Positions 34,221-46,890 are shown, counted from the stretch's first letter. The stretch is DNA of 64,000 nt from Nemania diffusa (GCA_038501195.1 JBBPUQ010000008.1:1592001-1656000); one strand, 5' to 3'. Notes: generated by a model not told the origin, from the sequence alone. Made by a program: numbers and translations.

Positions 34221-36444
34221 TGTAGCAATTGCCTCAGAACATAAGGCGAGGCATCAGACGTAATAGAACCTAACTACACCAGGAGTATCGGCCTTATAAC
34301 GCTTAGTTATTAGATCTACTCGGAAAGTTTATAGTCTAAAAAAGGAGGGAATGGTCGATCACCAGATACCTCGTCATGGCTCCCCGCGCTATAAATGCTC
34401 GTGGTGCGTTGGTAAGCTTGCCAGCTCTTGCAGTATACATTGTCTGTTTTTGACATAGCCAGGTTGAAGCATTTAGCACTGCGGGCAGAATACCATGTAT
34501 GTTCATGACAGATTATATGCTGCTGACAAAGAATCAGCGCAAACGCCACATTGTCGTGATCTTGTTATATGGTGGACGTTGAAAAAAAGAAATCCATAGG
34601 TCAGTTGAAAGCACGAAGTATGCAGGAGTATACCCACTGCCGTGCCTCACAACGCCCCAGGAGATGGGCTGACACATCCGTGCCGTACAGCGACATGCAG
34701 GTAGACCGCTACCCGGAAGACCATACGGCCCTCGAGGACCTGTTCCACGAATGATGATGACGGTGAGGCTGCGTCCCCGGTTCCATATTTGCGCTAGTCA
34801 TTACATACAGAAAAGAACCAACAAATTCATACATCGACATATCCACTAACAGCATCGACGCACCCAATCCATAGGCTTGCGAGACCCAGTGGTAGGTCAC
34901 GAACTTCGCATTCTATCTCGATCTGTTGAAGAAAGCGACTGTTACATCGCTCCGTACTATTTGGCATGTTTGCAGCGCAAAGTTTGAGCCCCTCAGTCAG
35001 ACCCGAGCTTCATCGAAGCCGAACATTACCAAACTAACACTCTCTATGTCTCACATTTTTTAATCTACGAGAATCCTCCTATCCGCACACTGATGCAGTC
35101 CTACGGTTAAGAATGGCTCGATAGGGCTGGTGCCTAACATAACCTTGCGCATACCCCTACGCAATAAGATCCGCAGCCAAGGCCAACCTAAACCGGAACT
35201 CATCAAATGTAATATGTGCACGCGGCGAGATGACCTGGAGAGTCCTCGGTAGAAGTGGCTGAAGAGAAAGCAAAGCCACGCTGTCGAAACCGTAACGGGT
35301 CTTTGGATATGTTTATCCCTAACGGGCGCCCTTCGAACGGTCTATCCCTGACACCCAGCTGCATCGGTAGGATTGGTTGATCAAGGCGGTTGATCTGCAT
35401 AGCTTATACCTCTCCTGGGTCGATGTCATCCGGATGAGAGCCGTCTTAGATCTGGGGCATGGGAGAGTTGCATTGTAAGACGCAGCCAGCATGGTTCTTA
35501 GCGCTCTAGATGGACAGTGCAGCACCGCAAACGGAGACGTCGTCTAGCACAACACACGATTCGCGGACGGATTTGGTCGCCAGCAATTCGATCTACCCCG
35601 TATACTACATTCCCGCCTCCGTTCCCGGGGAGGGGGGCCATAAATGAAGACTGCGACGGGTATGTGCGTGCGGAAGCCTCCTAGACGGTGGCGCCAGCCG
35701 CCGATAAAAGCCTAGGCTGCCAAGAGCTCGCCAAAGACAGATTGGGCACCGCATTTATCAGTGGTGTATGGTACATATAGGTTAGCATGGCGTTTGACGG
35801 TACATATCGTGAACTTACTTCTTGTGTCCGTAGTTCGTGCCCAGTGAAACCAAACTCCACCAGGGATCTTTTACCACGCTGACTCTAGAGTCTAGAGTCT
35901 ATACGTATGTAGGACCACCACGCAGAGGGGGTTTTAACCCCAGTTACGTACCTTTTTCAGAAAACCCCCCTGTATAGTCGGGTTAAAAAATCCTGAAGCT
36001 CTACCTACCCTGGGCACCCGACAAAGTTGGTCTTGTCTCATTAAATTCCTTTCCGGCTCCGAGACTTACAGGCGAGTAACGGAGTTTCTTGCATATGATA
36101 TGGACGAGTATTATTGTTTTATTGGGCGTATTTTATAAGGTTGTGGATGTCCGGGTTTGCCTCTGGTAGGGGGTTAACAGCAACATGTGCTCAGAAGGCA
36201 CCCAAGTGATGGTCGTCAAGTGGCTAAGCGCAATTATTCAACACAAAACCAAATTTTTACAAAGGGCCGCGCGGTCTACAAGCGCATTTATGGTAGGGAG
36301 TTCGCTTCACTGCGTGTGTATTGTAATAAAATGAGTCCTCCAAACGCCTCGTTACGCTCGGTGTTTGTTGCCTAGCAAAGTTTCACGCGTGCAAACCCCG
36401 CTATGGAGCCGTCGTCTAATTTACACGATACCTATGTAATTAGA
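34221..36444. other. Gene-poor spacer downstream of the cluster regulator gene start
   Basis: A 2.2 kb stretch with the bANK promoter at its left end. Only short unsupported frames. An imperfect palindrome flanks GGGGGTTTTAACCCC near 35927-35942. No family recognised. Confidence 0.4.
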
Positions 36445-36953
36445 CCCTAGGACGGTGGGCCATTACCACATTATCCGACACAACTATTTTTTCTCTACTT
36501 TCTTGATTTCGCAAATACCGTATGTCGCAAATACCCAAGTACTACGTCGCAAATACTATATAAAATGTTAAATCAATTAAATAAATGAAAATAATAAATA
36601 AAATAAACAGCGTTATTATTATTATTACTGCTGTTACTGTTGCTATTGTTGTTGCTGTTGTTCCTATTTTATAATAGTTTTGCTGCATACATGTTTTGCT
36701 GCATAATCTTGCTATATAGCAAGTACTAAAATAACTAAATAATTTAACAAAAAAACAACGCTGTTAATTTATAATTAAATTAAAAGTATATAAAAGCTTT
36801 ATATAACAAATAAATGAAAATTTTATACAGAAAATCTTTTTTTTATACGACGTATAATATATGTAGCAGACCTATAACCTATGTCTTGATTCAAAATAGC
36901 GGAGTAAAAAAGTTATGTCGGATAATGTGGTAATGGCCCACCCTACCCTAGGG
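36445..36953. mobile_element. AT-rich non-autonomous TIR element (element A)
   Basis: About 509 bp bounded by inverted repeats. The left end (36445-36487) contains GGTGGGCCATTACCACATTA followed by TCCGACA; the right end (36909-36950) is its reverse complement with a few mismatches. The interior is very AT-rich, has no open frame, and carries repeated TCGCAAATAC words (36509-36558) and a TTR/TTG trinucleotide tract (36611-36660). This is MITE-like structure. The ends resemble those of the element at 56.3-57.1 kb. I could not define a clear target-site duplication. Confidence 0.75.
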
Positions 36954-38869
36954 TTCCTATCTAAACCTATCCTATGCAGTTTCAGGCAGCGCCGTTGCAT
37001 ACATACATACATATGCACGTATCCTAGTACATACATGGGCGACTACGGAGTACCAACTATAAAGGGCTAGGGGTAGCTCTTATAAGAACACGTCGCCCGG
37101 GGTACGCCTTCAAGTACATAATAAGCACCCCGCGCACACCGGCGCATGTGCCGCTAAGAACTATGCCATTGGTTAGGCGGAGCGGATCGACGTCGATCCA
37201 CAGGTGCTTCAAGGGCAATACTCACCGAGCCTGTCATGGTACAAGAACTTGCATAGGTAGATCACGGACATCGCTTCATAAAACATACGTTATGGCCATA
37301 GCTGCTGCCGGAGCCGCAGCCGCTGTTGCCGCAAGTCCTGGGAAGCTGGGAAGACGTGATCAGGAACTCCGAGTTTACTCCTCGTCCTAACCGACGGTAT
37401 ATAGTGAAGGCCGAATGATACAGGGCGAGGTAGCTTCCAATCTTGATATTTTCTCGTGTTTGACTCTGGATTCCTTGTTGGAAGCTCCATAGATCTTCAA
37501 ATATATATCTTTCTAGGCGATGCGGGTGTCTGGCGTCGTAAGCCCTAACGTTGGTATCGAAGGCGGCGGAGCGGCTGAAACTGTGCCACATGTCTGCCCG
37601 ATCGGGGCCACTCGTCGCGAGCTGTACATATCAGAACTAATGAGGTGTTATAAAGCGCGGTGGGGGAGTCACAAGGTACCTCGCGATCTCACGCCTACAT
37701 ATATCGAGAAAGTGCTAGCGACTTACAATCCAATCTCCATATAAAACCTGCATCATACCTTTTTATGGTAGCTAGAGTGTTAGTGTGCCAAGAATACTAG
37801 ATATTGTTGGGTTCTCCCAAGCTTCAACTGCATCTAGGGAAACACAAATAATGTAAGAATAGATGATGAGGGTGGGAAGTGGAAGAAATGAAGGTCAAAA
37901 CTCAATCCTCTATCTTTTGGCTCATGCAGCGCTCTGTAAGTAGCAAGGACGCAGATGGGAAGACGGTCAAGTCTTAGGAGAGGATAACATTGAAAGGTAG
38001 AAAAGATTACATAGTCAGAAAGTGCTGGCTCTTATGCCAGTGCTCGTTTTAAAGAGCCCTTTAAGCATACGAATAACTCACGATGGTTTTTCCTAACTTT
38101 GTTGGGGTTCATACTAGGTAAGGGTAGATATAGCTAAATATAGCATCTAGCTTTAAATTGAGGCGATGTGTTACGAATGACATTGACTGTGACATTATTC
38201 AACATCGATATAAATTTTTGTAATCGCTTTAAAACAAGCCCTTCAGCTGGCTCTGATATAGACTTGCACGCAAGTGCTTGTCGAGAGTATTTCCTGAGGA
38301 ATTGACATTGGCTCAACTTAGTGAGAGTGCCACTTGACAGGAGAATGAATGTGAGACTAACCAATTCTATACCTAGTCCAAGTTAATATAGGTCGCAAGC
38401 TTTATGCAATTATCTAAGTTGAATATTTATATGTATGTGCATTGTGGAGTGACAAGACTGTCAATATGCGCCTAGAGCCGTCGTTCTAATAAACTTTAGC
38501 CCTACAGTCTTAGTCATGAGATGTTGTACATATAGACGGTCTGCGTGGCGCAGGCCGAAGATGGTTTGTCGGGCTTGATGTCAACGCCACAAAATCTATG
38601 AATAGATTTAAGTTTATTCGCTGAAAATTCGACTTAGTCTGGAGTTGTGCATAGACCGCCTGTTACTTCAATTAGTGTCTTTACAATTAATCATGTTTTA
38701 GATGACATAGCATTTCGATTACTGTCATAGAGTAGCATGCGTCACGGGACTTGGCAATTTTCTCAACTAAGTTTGATTTTAGAAATGTCGATTAAATACA
38801 ATCTGCCCCGAAATGAAATCCTTGAGACGATGAGATACATATTTTGACTTTTAGTACGACCCTATTTTC
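36954..38869. other. Intergenic region, nothing firmly recognised
   Basis: 1.9 kb with a CATA microsatellite (about 36990-37010) and short unsupported frames at 37148-37744 on both strands. It ends at the 3' end of the P450. No RNA or repeat called. Confidence 0.4.
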
Positions 38870-40754
38870 TTAAATAGAGTCGATATCAAGCTCCACCGCT
38901 TCCCTCTTTCGACACAGCACTCTAGTGGCGGGGTTTGCTCTCTGGTTAAATCCAATGAATGCAGTGCTCGTATCCGTTCCTGGTACCAACTCCCAGTCGT
39001 ACTTGATTAGAAAATGACAGAGCGCTACCTTCATTTCATTCGCAGCAAAGAAGCGCCCGGGGCACGCGTGTGCACCATGTCCGAACGCGAAGTGATCAAC
39101 GGTGGTCGTCACCAGTTGCGCTGCATGTCCTTTGCCGGGTTGTGACCGCATTTGGAGAAAGCGATCGCCCCTCCACTCCTCTGGGTTTTCGTAAACTTCC
39201 GGGTCGACCATTCGGTGTGTGTCGATATGGAGACGAGAGCCTTTCTTGAGAACCGTGCCGTCTGACAATACCGTGTCAGCCTCCACGGAGCGGCGCATAG
39301 CTGTTCATCCAATCATCGTCAACTTATTATATAAACTTCGCGGGGATCCGGATTTGTCTACTTACCCGTGAAAAACGGCCGAATACGTTGAGTCTCCTTA
39401 ATGACGCTATCAAGGGTTTTCATGTTGTAGAGCGAGGTTTTCTTCCAGCCTTCTGTCTTCAGCACTTGAACGATCTCGTCACGGACAGCCTGCATAACCT
39501 CTGGGTGCTGTATAAGATTGACTAGAACCGAATGAAGGCAATCCGCCGTAGTGCTAATCGCGACAGTAGAAAGTATCAACTGGAACGTGGCAGCGTCAAA
39601 TCCGGCGTTGAGTGCCTTCGATTCCTGGATGATCCATTCCAGTACATCATTGAAAACAGGGGCTGGTTCACCAGCTGCTGAAGCGGCTCGTTTCATGTCC
39701 TCTCTCTTCTTCAAAACAGGATCAATCAGCGCCCTCGATCGTTTATAGTAGTCCTGAACGCGTCTGCATTCTGGGAAGATCCAGCCGATGTATGGGCGCA
39801 AGTTTATGGGATATTTGGTGAGTATGTTGACTGCCTTGGATGCATCAATTGAGTAACCCTTCGTGATTTGTAGCCACTCTTCGTCTCGAGCCAGTTGGTC
39901 TCCCAGAAATACCCGTGATGACATGCGGGCAGTGACATCAGTCATGGCAGACATCAAATTTATCTCATGCCATTCTATGGTAGTGAGTTTCGTGGGAACC
40001 AAAATGCCAATAACCATATTCACTTACCAATAGATTCTCCCATATTAATGGACACAGCAAATGCGATTTCGTTAGATAGAGGCACGGTAACTTGGGCTAT
40101 GCTTGTTTAGTAGCGACAACCTGACATTCTAACGAGGCAATGAGCTTACCTAATGATTTTGTTAACTGCTTTCGAGCTATAAGCTGCACAAGTTCACCTT
40201 CCTGCCCGAGTGCTGAGATAGGTTCAAAGCCTGGGATTTCGCAAATTCTCTCCTATGAAGCATAATGTTGGATCAGCCAAGAGAGTAGCATGCCGAGGCT
40301 AATGATGCCTACATACTTGAGCGAATGTTCCGAGAAAGCTGAGACTTGGGCTATTGCGAATTTCGCTGAACCATTCAGACTGCAGCATTACTACTTGGCC
40401 GAATTCCGTGGTCATTCGGTATGGCCGATTCGGATACTGCTTTCTGGCGCCCTGTAGGATGGTCTTTGCCGCATCTCGATATTCACGCTATGAGATACAC
40501 ATTAGCGACTTGTTAAACATCGAGTTCTTCATCACCACACTTGCCTTGGCATGAGTATTGGAAAAGAAGCTGGGGGGATTAACGCGAGGCAGCCTTTTCA
40601 GGCTACTGTTGGATGTAACCCAGCTATACGTTGTCAACGTCACCAAAACGATACCAAGGAGGTAAGAGACCGATTGAGCAGACACCAGAACCTGTGGGCT
40701 CCAGTCCCTTTGGACTGAGGGAAAGCCGAAATTGAATAGAGATGTGTCGTTCAT
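38870..40754 (-). CDS. Cytochrome P450 (ent-kaurene-oxidase-like fungal group)
   Basis: Six exons: 40754-40545, 40487-40317, 40252-40150, 40096-40028, 39974-39366, 39300-38870; 530 aa. The first intron uses a GC-AG boundary (AAG|GCAAGT) and is needed to join NTHAK to REYRDAAK. An N-terminal membrane anchor (VSYLLGIVLVTLTTYSWV) follows a short lumenal tail. The I-helix segment is STVAISTTADCLHS, the K-helix ExxR is ETQR and the heme loop is FAFGHGAHACPGRFFA with the axial Cys near residue 466. It is an ER-bound monooxygenase. Overall it resembles the P450 group that includes ent-kaurene oxidases and indole-diterpene enzymes; this is by pattern memory only. It lies 4.6 kb beyond the regulator, so membership of the cluster is uncertain. 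Confidence 0.9.
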
Positions 40755-42772
40755 CTTCACAAACTTGCTCTAATGCAAACAGATCTTGACAAGCGAGGTA
40801 GATGGAGTCCAAATATCTTGTACCAAGGAAGGCAAACTTCACGTTTATATATTAAACGTAGTCGCCAGCATATCCTCAATCCTACATCGTTCACACCACA
40901 CACATTTTTCCGTCTGAGCTTCGCCCAATCCCATATCGTATAATGGATTGGCGGGGAAATCGGAGGGTCGGATGGTTGACATACATCTCACACCTTGCAA
41001 GGTAGTGGGTGACATGAAGACGGCATAGACGTGTCAAACCATGCTTACTAGAAGAATTATTATTGGCGATCGTCACTCCATACCATAAATACGTCTAGAT
41101 GCCTAGCTAAAATCCCTCGTTCGCCCGGAGGCCGTTTAATCGCGAGGGGGCGAGGGCGCGAACAGGTAGACAACATCGCGGGGTGTGCTGTATCGGTATG
41201 CATTTCGCAACCCTTGCAATATGCTTACCACCAACCAGGTCGATCATATTTATTTTATTGACTAGTGGTGTACTTGTCAAGATGTATTCTAAAAGGATAC
41301 GATGCTAGTGACTCTTCCACATGTTGAGGTATCAATAGCGACGAGTTACCTACGCTATAACTAACTTCGACTTCAAATGACCTGAAAAACTTTAAACTAT
41401 GCTTTTTTTTTTATTAATAAATGAACTCTTAGGATTAACCTTTGTTCGTGAAAAGAGTTGGTCATAAGGGGATCTGTTAGATAGCGAGTTTGACTAGATT
41501 ACATATACGTAGAATCAGAATAGTAACGTGAGTAGCGACTATAAAACTGGTAGATGAGGGTTTAGGCCCCTCTGTTAATGATGTAAGCAGACGCTGCAGA
41601 CTCTAATTAAAAACAGTAGGTAGCTTCCAGGCCCCTGGTTTGACGGGCAGACATGGGTCTACGCGGTGATCGTTATTCTGCTGCGCGAAGGGTACCGAAA
41701 CCACCTAGTTGGTTAGTTCTATGTTGCGCTCTGTCTGTGTGTTGGAATTGCCAGAAATGGTACAAATCGTGTGGACGTAGCAAAAATAGCATAAGCTATC
41801 ATTGAGTGAGTTTTATCTACGTTGAAATCTTGATGAGCTAATTTATGCTTTAACAATAGGCATCAAAATCTTCGTGCTAGTTTGCCAGGGTTTATAGCTC
41901 CCTCTCCTCTCGGCCCGATCCGCGCCTGGGCGCTTGGCCTTCACTAAACAGTTGTGAGGCGTTTTAAATTCGATACCACAGCGAAGCTTTAATCACTATA
42001 AATGTATATTAATTCGCGAGTGTGAGGTTGGTGGTATGCAAAAAGACCAGTACGTGTATTAGTAGAAAAGTACATGGCAAAGTACTCGACGCGCTTGACC
42101 CAATTCTCTCCCTGAACGAATACCTACCTGGATACTCAGTCTATTGGCCCGGCGGTTGGATATCGGTTACCGGTGGTGAGGGGTTAAAGAATTCAGCTCT
42201 ATATGTGCTGCAGATACTCTATAGGGCTCGAAATGGTAGGTGACAAGAGACACGGCTCTTGCCGCGAGATTCGGTGCTTTCGTCATAGGCATGTCACGTC
42301 GACAGTATTTAGACATTTCTAAACAACACGTAAGGAAGTATACCTAATGCTGATCAGGGTGAAGGCGCGAGACACATCGGCAAGAACCAACACCCCGAAT
42401 GACCCGAGTCGAGGCTTGTACGTAGTGACTGCTCGTGACAACTGAGGCTTATGTGTTGATCGCATCTCTATCTAGAGTTATTGAGTAGGACAACTACCTC
42501 TATATTTGATTTCTTGCCTGTCTATGTTCTGAAGTTGTATACCCCGCTCGTTGTACTTTCACCCGACCGGGGAATTAAGCATTCTAATAATCATAAGTCC
42601 TGATGCTAATTAAGGCCGACCAAGGTAGTTATAATGTAGTTAGAGTAAACCAATTTGCTAGATTATGGTGATGCCATTGGTTTGTGAGTATTGAGCACGC
42701 TCAGGGGCTACAGTAATCTACCTAGCTGAGCAAGGTATAGGTAAAGAAAGGCACTCATCAATTATATGCAAT
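40755..42772. other. Gene-poor spacer with P450 promoter
   Basis: About 2 kb containing the P450 promoter at the left. The longest frame (42022-42243, forward, 73 codons) has no recognisable family. A poly-T run lies at about 41403. Nothing else seen. Confidence 0.4.
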
Positions 42773-42846
42773 GGTTTCGTGGTGTAGTTGGTTATCACGT
42801 CAGTCTAACACACTGAAGGTCTCCGGTTCAAGTCCGGGCGAAATCA
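42773..42846 (+). tRNA. tRNA-Val (AAC)
   Basis: A 74 nt cloverleaf without intron. The acceptor stem GGTTTCG pairs with CGAAATC, with discriminator A. The anticodon stem TCAGT/ACTGA encloses loop CTAACAC with anticodon AAC (valine). The T arm is TCCGG-TTCAAGT-CCGGG, giving a B box GGTTCAAGTCC. It decodes GUU/GUC after inosine modification. A foldback element lies 160 bp downstream. Confidence 0.95.
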
Positions 42847-43007
42847 GCTTCTTCTTTTGCCTAATTAGGCGAGGAATACATCCTCTTTGAAAAATTTTTA
42901 TCTAATACCGATTCTTTTTAGGTTGGTATGCGATCCTTCAAGACCGATTGCATCGTGTTTATGTTGAGAAAAGTGGAAACCATTAATAATCATCAAAACT
43001 GAACTAT

Positions 43008-43194
43008 CTCTTTAACTGCCCACTTCGCACCGCGACTTAAAAAGTGGAATAGCGGGGCCGCTCGCAGGCGTGTTTACACCCAATAAAACTATTATCCGAG
43101 CATTATTTATACTCTTATTGGGTGTATGCATCTGTGCGAGCTGCCCCGTTATTCCACTTTTTAAGTCGCGGTGCGAAGTGGGCAGTTAAAGGGA
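43008..43194. mobile_element. Foldback / MITE-like element beside tRNA-Val
   Basis: Two inverted arms of about 80 bp, 43008-43087 and 43115-43194, separated by 27 bp. Both arms contain TTTAACTGCCCACTTCGCAC and ACTTAAAAAGTGGAATA and differ at only a handful of positions, most of them near the loop. The element has no coding capacity, and the transcript would fold into a long hairpin. The flanks are AT-rich (CTAT… / …GATAAT), compatible with a TA-type target, but no duplication is certain. Confidence 0.8.
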
Positions 43195-43586
43195 TAATCC
43201 AGGTCGTACTACAATACAATTGCGTGATTTCACGTGACCACCCTAAAGCTTCCTGTTTGCAAAGTTGGGAAACTAACCCGAGGGAAAAAAACGAAAATGT
43301 TCATAGGTAGAGTAAGCAAATAAATATACGTATAATTTGGAGCTGAGCTGAGGATCCTGATCTCTCACTGGTTGAATATCGTACATCGTACCACCTGCCT
43401 CTGTGGACCGGTAGATTGGCAGAATAGGTACAGAATAACTAGTTGCAACTTTATAAGTGCCTAACCTAGCTACCTACCTATTCACGGTGCTCTCATTGTT
43501 TCAACGGAGATTATACTCACTCTATTCTGTAATACACTATACACTGCAGTTACAGTTACAGTTAGCATCTCTCGGTCGCCGACGCG
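43195..43586 (+). promoter_or_regulatory. Promoter region of sulfide:quinone oxidoreductase
   Basis: A 390 bp region directly upstream of the forward gene, with pyrimidine-rich and CTAC/TACC-repeated leader sequence (43460-43490). No specific binding site recognised. Confidence 0.4.
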
Positions 43587-45188
43587 ATGGTCGCCGCTCC
43601 TGCGCTACGGCCCCTGGTCCGAGCCCCTGTCAGAGTACTTATCAGAACATACGCTACATCGATCCCAGCAAAGGCACATCATCGGGTGGTCATTGTTGGA
43701 GGCGGAACGGCTGGCGTGACTGCGGCTGCTCAGCTGCAGCGCTCTCTAGGACTTGACAAGAAGGACATTGCCATCCTAGACCCGGCCCAAACGCATCATT
43801 ATCAGGTGAGGAGAAGCCACCTGCATTCTTAAATAATCTGCAGCAAACATTCACGTATTCTAACCCTCATTATAGCCTGGATGGACCCTCCTAGGGTCGG
43901 GTCTAAAGTCGTTGGACGAACTCCAGAGACCCCTCTCTCATGTAATACCAGACGGGGTAAAGCACTATCCCCTGCGGGTTTCTACATTTGACCCAGAGAA
44001 CAATGCTGTCAAGACGTCCGAGGGAGTTGATGTCTCGTACGACTACCTGATTGTTGCGCCTGGCCTTGAGACCAACTTTGCCGGTATTACTGGCCTTCAG
44101 GAGGCACTACAGGACCCTGCCAGCCAGGTATCGTCCATTTACTCCGAGAAAACCGTCGAACAGGTTTGGCGGAATATCCAGGCTTTCAAGAAGGGGCCGG
44201 CCATCTTCACTCAGCCTGCGGGCATCATAAAATGTGCCGGTGCGCCCCAGAAGATCATGTGGATGGCCCTCTCGCAGTGGCAGCGGGACGGCGTGCGGGA
44301 TAACATCGACATTACCTTCGCGACTGGTGCTCCCGGTAAGATGACTCGCTGTTTTCTCGCATCAGTTCTATATACTAACAGGTACATAGCTATGTTTGCG
44401 GTGCCGAAATACTCCCAGGCCTTAGAGGCTCTACGGAAAGAGCGTAATGTTGAAGGCCTATTCCAACACAACCTTGTCGCGATCGACGCGAAGAAGAAGG
44501 TGGCCACTTTCAAGGACCTGGCCAAGGGCGCTTCCGTAGAGAGAGAATTTGGCTTCTTACACGTAGTGCCGCCACAGAAGCCGTGGGATTGGGTCGCTAA
44601 GTCTAAGATTGGTAAGTTTACTTTTATTTCATTTCACAGTACCCCATGCGAACTTAGCCTAATATTGACTTGCCGTGTAGCTGATTCCGCCGGCTGGGTG
44701 GATGTCGACAAGTCTACTACGCAGCATACCAAATATAAGAACATATTCTCGATAGGCGACGCGTCGAGCTTGCCAAACAGCAAGACAGCTGCTGCCATCA
44801 CGGCGCAGGTCCCCGTCATGATCAACAATCTGTTAGCGACAATGGCTGGCAAGGAGCCCAAGGCCGCCTATGACGGCTATGCGAGCTGCCCGCTGCTAAC
44901 GGGGCACAATGAGCTCATGCTCTGCGAGTTTAAGTACGGTGGTGTGCCTAAGGAGACGTTCGCCAACATCTTCGGCGGCCAAGAAACTCCCAGGGCAGCA
45001 TTCTACTACTTGAAGAAGGATATTTTCGTAAGTATCAATAGATCCAAGCCCATCTAGCATACCACCTATAATCGTTCAATCTAACGTACATTTAGCCCAC
45101 CGTGTACTGGAACCTTTTCTTGAAGGGTCTGTGGTACGGCCCTCATCACATCATCCGGCCGGATACAGCCGAGTTAGAATCGAAGTGA
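43587..45188 (+). CDS. Mitochondrial sulfide:quinone oxidoreductase
   Basis: Five exons: 43587-43805, 43876-44335, 44390-44611, 44681-45027, 45096-45188; introns 54-70 bp; 446 aa. An Arg/Ala-rich mitochondrial presequence (MVAAPALRPLVRAPVRVLIR) precedes the FAD-binding fold RVVIVGGGTAGVTAAAQL. Further family blocks are HHYQPGWTL after the first splice, DYLIVAPGLE, QPAGIIKCAGAPQKIMW (with the Cys conserved in this group), NIFSIGDASSLPNSKTAAA and the C-terminal YYLKKDIFPTVYWN. It oxidises sulfide and passes electrons to ubiquinone, as the Hmt2 protein of fission yeast does. It is convergent with the acyltransferase gene, 145 bp apart, and is a core-metabolism gene rather than cluster member. 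Confidence 0.92.
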
Positions 45189-45333
45189 GGTTATACAGGA
45201 GTTGCGAGGAAGAGCGGAGGCGCATGGTGTAACTAGCCCAAGGAGCCAAAACTTGCATTATGCTATATAGAAACTGTACAATAGCGCGCACCTAAGACTG
45301 CGTATTAACCTATAGAACTCATTCGCGGGAGCA

Positions 45334-46890
45334 TCACGACAGGCACCGTAATACAGCAAATCGTCTCATGACCGGAGATTCTATCAACCGCTGCATAGCA
45401 TGTTCTTCGTAGCTCATAATAACTTCCAGCCCCCCATCGGCTCCGTCGAGAGGAGGCACGCGGGGTAGCACGATAGGGGCCCTCTCATACCCCATCTTCG
45501 CCAGCCGCACCGTATCGCAGCGACCGATGGCGTCACCCCAGTCAAGCTCGTAGACGCGCTGGTCTGCCCATGACACGACCGAGGTCCCGCTGCTTCCTGC
45601 ATGGTGTCTGGGCGGACCCAGTTTCAGAGGCGCTTCTGGATCTATGTCCGGGTGCGCCTCTAGGTATGCAAGCACCCGACGTACGGCTGCGTCGTCGACT
45701 TTTTGCGTGGACCACCTGATCGCGAGCGCAACTCTCGCAAGTACTGGGATGTCCACGAAGTCTGTGAGTGCCTCTTCATCTGCATTTGCATGCAGTTCTA
45801 GCTTTAGCTCCGGATCCCTGCTCGTAGATTTGGAGTTTGTCCTAGAGCGAGATACGAGACACACATCCTTATGCAGCACTTTCGCGTTCGTCATTAGGAA
45901 CGCAGCACCTAGGAAATCGTTTGGCAGCGGCGGGCGAAGCACAGAGCGGAACTGAACAGGGAATGACAATATGCTGATACGTGTTTCCTCGTCCGTGACA
46001 GCATTCTTAGCACTAGGATGGCAAGACGACTCCTCAGTTTCAACGATCGAGCTCCATAGCAGAGAGGACAACATATCATTTGTCGAAACCCATGACCCAG
46101 GCTCCTTTGACGCGATGTAATTATTCACAGCATCTTTAAGCGCCCGTAGCGGTTGCTGAGGGAAGTAGAAGATCCCGGTCTGATACTTCGTTCGCGTAAC
46201 TTCTCCTCCTTGGCCTGCCTGGAATTGTGCGGCAGACCGCGCTGGTTTTTCGGGAGTTGCGATATGGAGAAGATCGGGCATAGATGTAGAATTGGAGGGG
46301 CTAGGTAAGCCCACTGATGATAAGAATAGGGGCGCCCGATCCATCCAGCTAGCGCTAAACCCAATGCCTTGCGAAGATCCATCACGGCAGTGCGCTGCCC
46401 AGATCTTAAGGAGCGCACCATATCCCGTTATATCCGTAACGGCGTGATGCATCGCCACGCACAGAATCAATCCGCCGTCAACGACCGATACGCGGGCGAG
46501 GAACACAACCGGTGAATCCGGGTATGGCGGGAGAGCGTCCGGCGGGGTTATGCCGGGGGCCAGAAAAGCGCCAGGCGGAAAGCACTCGGCCTTGAGAGCG
46601 GCATAGCTGATGGACTCCGAGAGGTCGTGCCACGAGAAGATATCCTCGACGCTAGAGCATGGTGTGCTTACCTTGACTCTCGAGCCTATCCCTAGTTTGT
46701 CGCGAACAATTCGCGAGAGGATGTATGGCACATCTCGAGCTAGCCCGGACAATCCCCGCGATAAAGTACTGACGGCATGGTAATTGGAGGTCGGGAAGCA
46801 GTATATCTGGCGTACGTATGCCTGTGGCATGAATCCCTCAAGGGGAGAAAGGAGGACCGGGGGTGGTATTGATGTGGGGGACGTCATCAT
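45334..46890 (-). CDS. BAHD / trichothecene 3-O-acetyltransferase-like acyltransferase
   Basis: Single exon, 518 aa, with the second codon also ATG. The catalytic HxxxD motif is in VAMHHAVTDITG (about residue 150), and a C-terminal ELDWGDAIGR matches the DFGWG-type structural motif. These mark the acyl-CoA-dependent acyltransferase family of plants and fungi (Tri101, BAHD). It would transfer an acyl group from acyl-CoA to a hydroxyl or amine of a small molecule. Both motifs look functional. No partner gene in the immediate neighbourhood reveals the acceptor. Confidence 0.87.
   Translation of the reverse strand: MMTSPTSIPPPVLLSPLEGFMPQAYVRQIYCFPTSNYHAVSTLSRGLSGLARDVPYILSRIVRDKLGIGSRVKVSTPCSSVEDIFSWHDLSESISYAALKAECFPPGAFLAPGITPPDALPPYPDSPVVFLARVSVVDGGLILCVAMHHAVTDITGYGALLKIWAAHCRDGSSQGIGFSASWMDRAPLFLSSVGLPSPSNSTSMPDLLHIATPEKPARSAAQFQAGQGGEVTRTKYQTGIFYFPQQPLRALKDAVNNYIASKEPGSWVSTNDMLSSLLWSSIVETEESSCHPSAKNAVTDEETRISILSFPVQFRSVLRPPLPNDFLGAAFLMTNAKVLHKDVCLVSRSRTNSKSTSRDPELKLELHANADEEALTDFVDIPVLARVALAIRWSTQKVDDAAVRRVLAYLEAHPDIDPEAPLKLGPPRHHAGSSGTSVVSWADQRVYELDWGDAIGRCDTVRLAKMGYERAPIVLPRVPPLDGADGGLEVIMSYEEHAMQRLIESPVMRRFAVLRCLS

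Noticed and set aside
37148..37744. Several 70-110 codon frames on both strands
   Set aside because: Overlapping, with non-conserved composition; no motif or exon partner found.
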